Assembly: GCA_021545665.1 (NCBI GenBank) | Contig: JAJRTX010000183.1 | Location: forward strand, 1-10,122 | Source: Zetaproteobacteria bacterium | GTDB taxonomy: Bacteria > Pseudomonadota > Zetaproteobacteria > Mariprofundales > Mariprofundaceae | DNA length: 10,122 bases | Reading direction: 5' to 3' | Shown: in pieces, positions 8,313-10,122 of the stretch | Layout of the letters: every line of letters begins with the position of its first letter | How positions within the stretch are numbered: position 1 is the first letter of the stretch | The notes under the pieces: generated by a model | What the model was told of the DNA's origin: nothing | Seen by the model: the letters and a program-made list of their open reading frames with translations, nothing else | Database searches by the model: none | Position numbers and translations under genes: made by a program

Positions 8313-9181
8313 AAAACATCCACCATCTCACCATTGGCGCGGCGAAACATAAACAGACTTAAAAACATCAGCACTAAAGCTATCGCTAATATTAAGATCA
8401 CACCTCCGAGCTGAGGCGTTTCGTTATAAACCAATACCTGCTGATACGCATTAGTAATGTGGTAGACGGGATTTAGGGCCAGTAAATAGTGATACTTTTC
8501 CGGGATAATATTTGCTGGATAAACAATAGGCGTAAACCAGAATAGCATTTGCAAAATAATGGGAACCCCCTGCCCGATATCGCGGACAAATACATTCATC
8601 ACACCAAGAATCAGACCCACACTCAGCCCTAACATTACGGTAATCAGTGTAAGCGGTATTAGCCAGATCATTGCAGCGCTGAATTGGTGACCCAGTAGTG
8701 CAAATATCCCCAGCATCGCAATAAACAACAGGATGTTATTCAGCGCACAGGAACCGACCACGATCGTTGGTAGCGTGATTCGAGGAAAGCTCATTTTCTT
8801 CATCAAATTACCCTGCTCGATGAAAAGCGTGAGGCAACGGGTAACAAGTTCATTAAACAACGTCCAGGCAAGCAGGCCCGCCATTAGATAAATGGCGTAA
8901 GCGTATTTATTATCGATACCCGGTAATTTTGCTGCGAGTACATTCGAGAGAATCAGCGCATAAATAGCGACCTGGGCCAGCGGATTGATCATCATCCAGA
9001 GACCACCCAGCTTGCTGCGCGCAAAACGGCTGATCAATTCATTACGGATAGAACTAATGACGAAGTGGCGGTACTGCCATAGGCTGCTGAGCATGCCAGA
9101 CATCAGGCCGCTCTGCGGATAATGACCGCCCTGGAAGTGGGTTTCATAAACAGACGGAAGCCAGCGGGTATTTCGGCCCAT
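8309..9181 (-). CDS. wzm: O-antigen ABC transporter permease
   Basis: This is an ABC-2 type integral membrane protein of 290 residues from the ATG at 9179-9181. It shows about six hydrophobic segments, near residues 60-82, 95-118, 140-163, 170-195, 207-222 and 258-278. Family features are SRFARSKLGGLW before the first segment, NPLAQV, FVRDIGQGVPI, FWFTPIVYP (214-222), NPVYHITNAYQ and the C-terminal GEMVDVL. It forms the channel in the inner membrane for the polysaccharide and pairs with Wzt, whose gene overlaps it. The start is uncertain. The ATG used here has no Shine-Dalgarno at normal distance, yet codons 2-26 look like normal coding sequence. Starting at Met27 (9101-9103) would give 264 residues, close to the usual Wzm length. 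An AAAAGG site upstream points instead to an out-of-frame ATG at 9190-9192 (see findings). Confidence 0.95.
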   Translation of the reverse strand: MGRNTRWLPSVYETHFQGGHYPQSGLMSGMLSSLWQYRHFVISSIRNELISRFARSKLGGLWMMINPLAQVAIYALILSNVLAAKLPGIDNKYAYAIYLMAGLLAWTLFNELVTRCLTLFIEQGNLMKKMSFPRITLPTIVVGSCALNNILLFIAMLGIFALLGHQFSAAMIWLIPLTLITVMLGLSVGLILGVMNVFVRDIGQGVPIILQMLFWFTPIVYPANIIPEKYHYLLALNPVYHITNAYQQVLVYNETPQLGGVILILAIALVLMFLSLFMFRRANGEMVDVL

Positions 9182-9302
9182 AAAACAGACATATTTGGAC
9201 CTTTTGATGCTTGGTTAGACAAATAATCAATATCGTAATTTTAAGGTGGTAATTATACACATCAGGGCATTGGCGGAGCAACCAATCTAACCAGCAGTAG
9301 CC
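9182..9302 (-). other. Intergenic region upstream of wzm
   Basis: This 121-bp gap separates the upstream glycosyltransferase stop (9303-9305) from wzm. It contains a promoter candidate (9252-9281), an 8-bp perfect inverted repeat with arms at 9212-9219 (tggttaga, plus strand) and 9286-9293 (tctaacca), and an AAAAGG ribosome-binding site (9200-9205). A short stem ATTGG/CCAAT (9269-9273 with 9282-9286) overlaps the -35 region. No terminator with a T run was seen, so read-through from the glycosyltransferase remains possible. Confidence 0.5.
9252..9281 (-). promoter_or_regulatory. Candidate sigma70 promoter for the wzm operon
   Basis: On the minus strand there is a consensus -10 TATAAT (9252-9257) with TTGCTC (9276-9281) 18 bp upstream as a -35 that matches TTGACA at its first three positions. 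Transcription would begin near 9245 and leave a leader of roughly 60 nt before wzm. The -10 is perfect and the position sensible, but the -35 is weak and the element was found by eye only. Confidence 0.5.
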
Positions 9303-10122
9303 CTAATCTGGTCGCTGATTACCAAGCACCGATTCATATAACCGAGCATACCGCTCACCCATCATGCTGCCTGTAAATAGCGCTTCGTAACGCCGATGCG
9401 CTGCTTGCCCCATCTCTACGGCAAGTTCAGCATCTTGATGCAGCTTCATCATTGCTTCGCGCAGGGAGCGGGGGTGATTTGGGGCCACGACGTACCCAGT
9501 CACACTATCTTCATTAATATAACTGGTACCCGTACCAATTTCAGTCGAGATGAGCGCCTTTCCATACATCGCACCTTCTAGAAGTGTAACGCCAAATGCC
9601 TCTGATCGCAGATGAGAAGGAAAAACCATCGCACGTGATAGCTCGATAAGCACAACTTTTTCATCGTCATCAACACGGCCAGGAAAATGAACATTATTAC
9701 TCAGCCCAAGTTGCTCAGCTTGCTGATGAAGCGCTTGCTCAACAGGGCCAGAACCGACAATGACAACCTTTAAATCGGTGCCTTTAATAGCATCCAGCAG
9801 AATATGTAACCCCTTGTAGTAACGCAGGACACCGATAAACAGGAAAAAACCGTCACCCACTCGAGCTTGCATTTTTTCAAGTACTGATGGCTTTACTACA
9901 GGGTAGCTGTCTAAATTCAGGCCGATCGGGATAATCTCAACTTTGTCACGAAAAAGAGCAAGCGCCTCACTTGTATCAGCATAGTTTTGAGATGTTGCGA
10001 TAACTCTATCCATCTTCCCTAGAAACCAGCACATAAGTGGGCGATATAACATAAGTAGCTTTTTCTGCCGCACCACATCTGACTGATAGGTCACTACAGA
10101 AGGCTTTTTCACATTCGCTAAC
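9303..10122 (-). CDS. GT4-family glycosyltransferase (WbpZ/WbdC-like), 5' end outside the window
   Basis: The visible 272 residues are the C-terminal part of a GT4 enzyme; the reading frame is open to the right edge. Visible landmarks are VVTYQSDVVRQKKLLMLYRP (acceptor-domain segment), DRVIATSQNY (interdomain linker start), FLFIGVLRYYKGLHILLDAI (start of the nucleotide-binding domain), VIVGSGP, the EX7E motif in RSEAFGVTLLEGAMYGKALI, and TGYVV. This pattern matches the WbpZ (P. aeruginosa) and WbdC (E. coli O8/O9a) kind of GDP-sugar transferase. These add the first residue or residues of the chain to the GlcNAc-PP-lipid primer. An apparent GTG start at 10110-10112 is not credible, because the frame continues upstream and about 90-100 N-terminal residues of the family would be missing. 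It ends with TAG 121 bp before wzm. The donor (GDP-mannose or GDP-D-rhamnose) is not determinable. Confidence 0.88.
   Translation of the reverse strand, partial: LANVKKPSVVTYQSDVVRQKKLLMLYRPLMCWFLGKMDRVIATSQNYADTSEALALFRDKVEIIPIGLNLDSYPVVKPSVLEKMQARVGDGFFLFIGVLRYYKGLHILLDAIKGTDLKVVIVGSGPVEQALHQQAEQLGLSNNVHFPGRVDDDEKVVLIELSRAMVFPSHLRSEAFGVTLLEGAMYGKALISTEIGTGTSYINEDSVTGYVVAPNHPRSLREAMMKLHQDAELAVEMGQAAHRRYEALFTGSMMGERYARLYESVLGNQRPD

Noticed and set aside
10110..10112. GTG as the true start of the right-hand glycosyltransferase
   Set aside because: The frame stays open to the window edge and the N-terminal half of the acceptor domain would be missing, so the gene is cut by the window.

Overview
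The window is part of a lipopolysaccharide O-chain cluster of the ABC-transporter (Wzm/Wzt) type. Every convincing gene lies on the minus strand, so the functional order runs from high to low coordinates. The gene set resembles the common polysaccharide (A-band, D-rhamnan) cluster of Pseudomonas aeruginosa and the mannan clusters of E. coli O8/O9a. A Gram-negative, probably gammaproteobacterial host is the best guess. Base composition is moderate and rather AT-rich for Pseudomonas. No housekeeping gene is present to fix the genus.

Layout in transcription order: (1) 10122-9303, the 3' part of a GT4 glycosyltransferase like WbpZ/WbdC, running off the window edge. (2) A 121-bp gap (9302-9182) with a plausible promoter. 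(3) A tightly packed unit: wzm (permease), wzt (ATPase with a C-terminal polysaccharide-binding domain), a SAM-dependent methyltransferase, and an 836-residue protein with two GT4 domains. Stops and starts overlap at each of these junctions (ATGA, ATGA, TGATG). (4) After 55 bp, gmd, then rmd 3 nt later, then a second single-domain GT4 enzyme that starts on TTG and overlaps the rmd stop. (5) A 207-bp gap, then the first 47 codons of rmlB, which probably opens a dTDP-L-rhamnose operon.

Proposed pathway: Gmd dehydrates GDP-D-mannose to GDP-4-keto-6-deoxy-D-mannose, and Rmd reduces it to GDP-D-rhamnose. The cytoplasmic GT4 enzymes build the chain on an undecaprenyl-PP-linked primer: the WbpZ/WbdC-like enzyme early, the two-domain and WbpY-like enzymes during extension. 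The methyltransferase probably caps the non-reducing end. The C-terminal domain of Wzt would recognise the finished chain and hand it to Wzm for export. GDP-mannose supply genes (manA/manB/manC), the initiating WecA-type transferase and the ligase are not in the window.

The system is recognisable rather than wholly new. The points most worth following up are the combination of a methyltransferase without a kinase domain with a carbohydrate-binding Wzt (possible methyl-only chain termination), the two-domain polymerase-like glycosyltransferase in a D-rhamnose cluster, and a conflict between codon use and the ribosome-binding site at the start of wzm.
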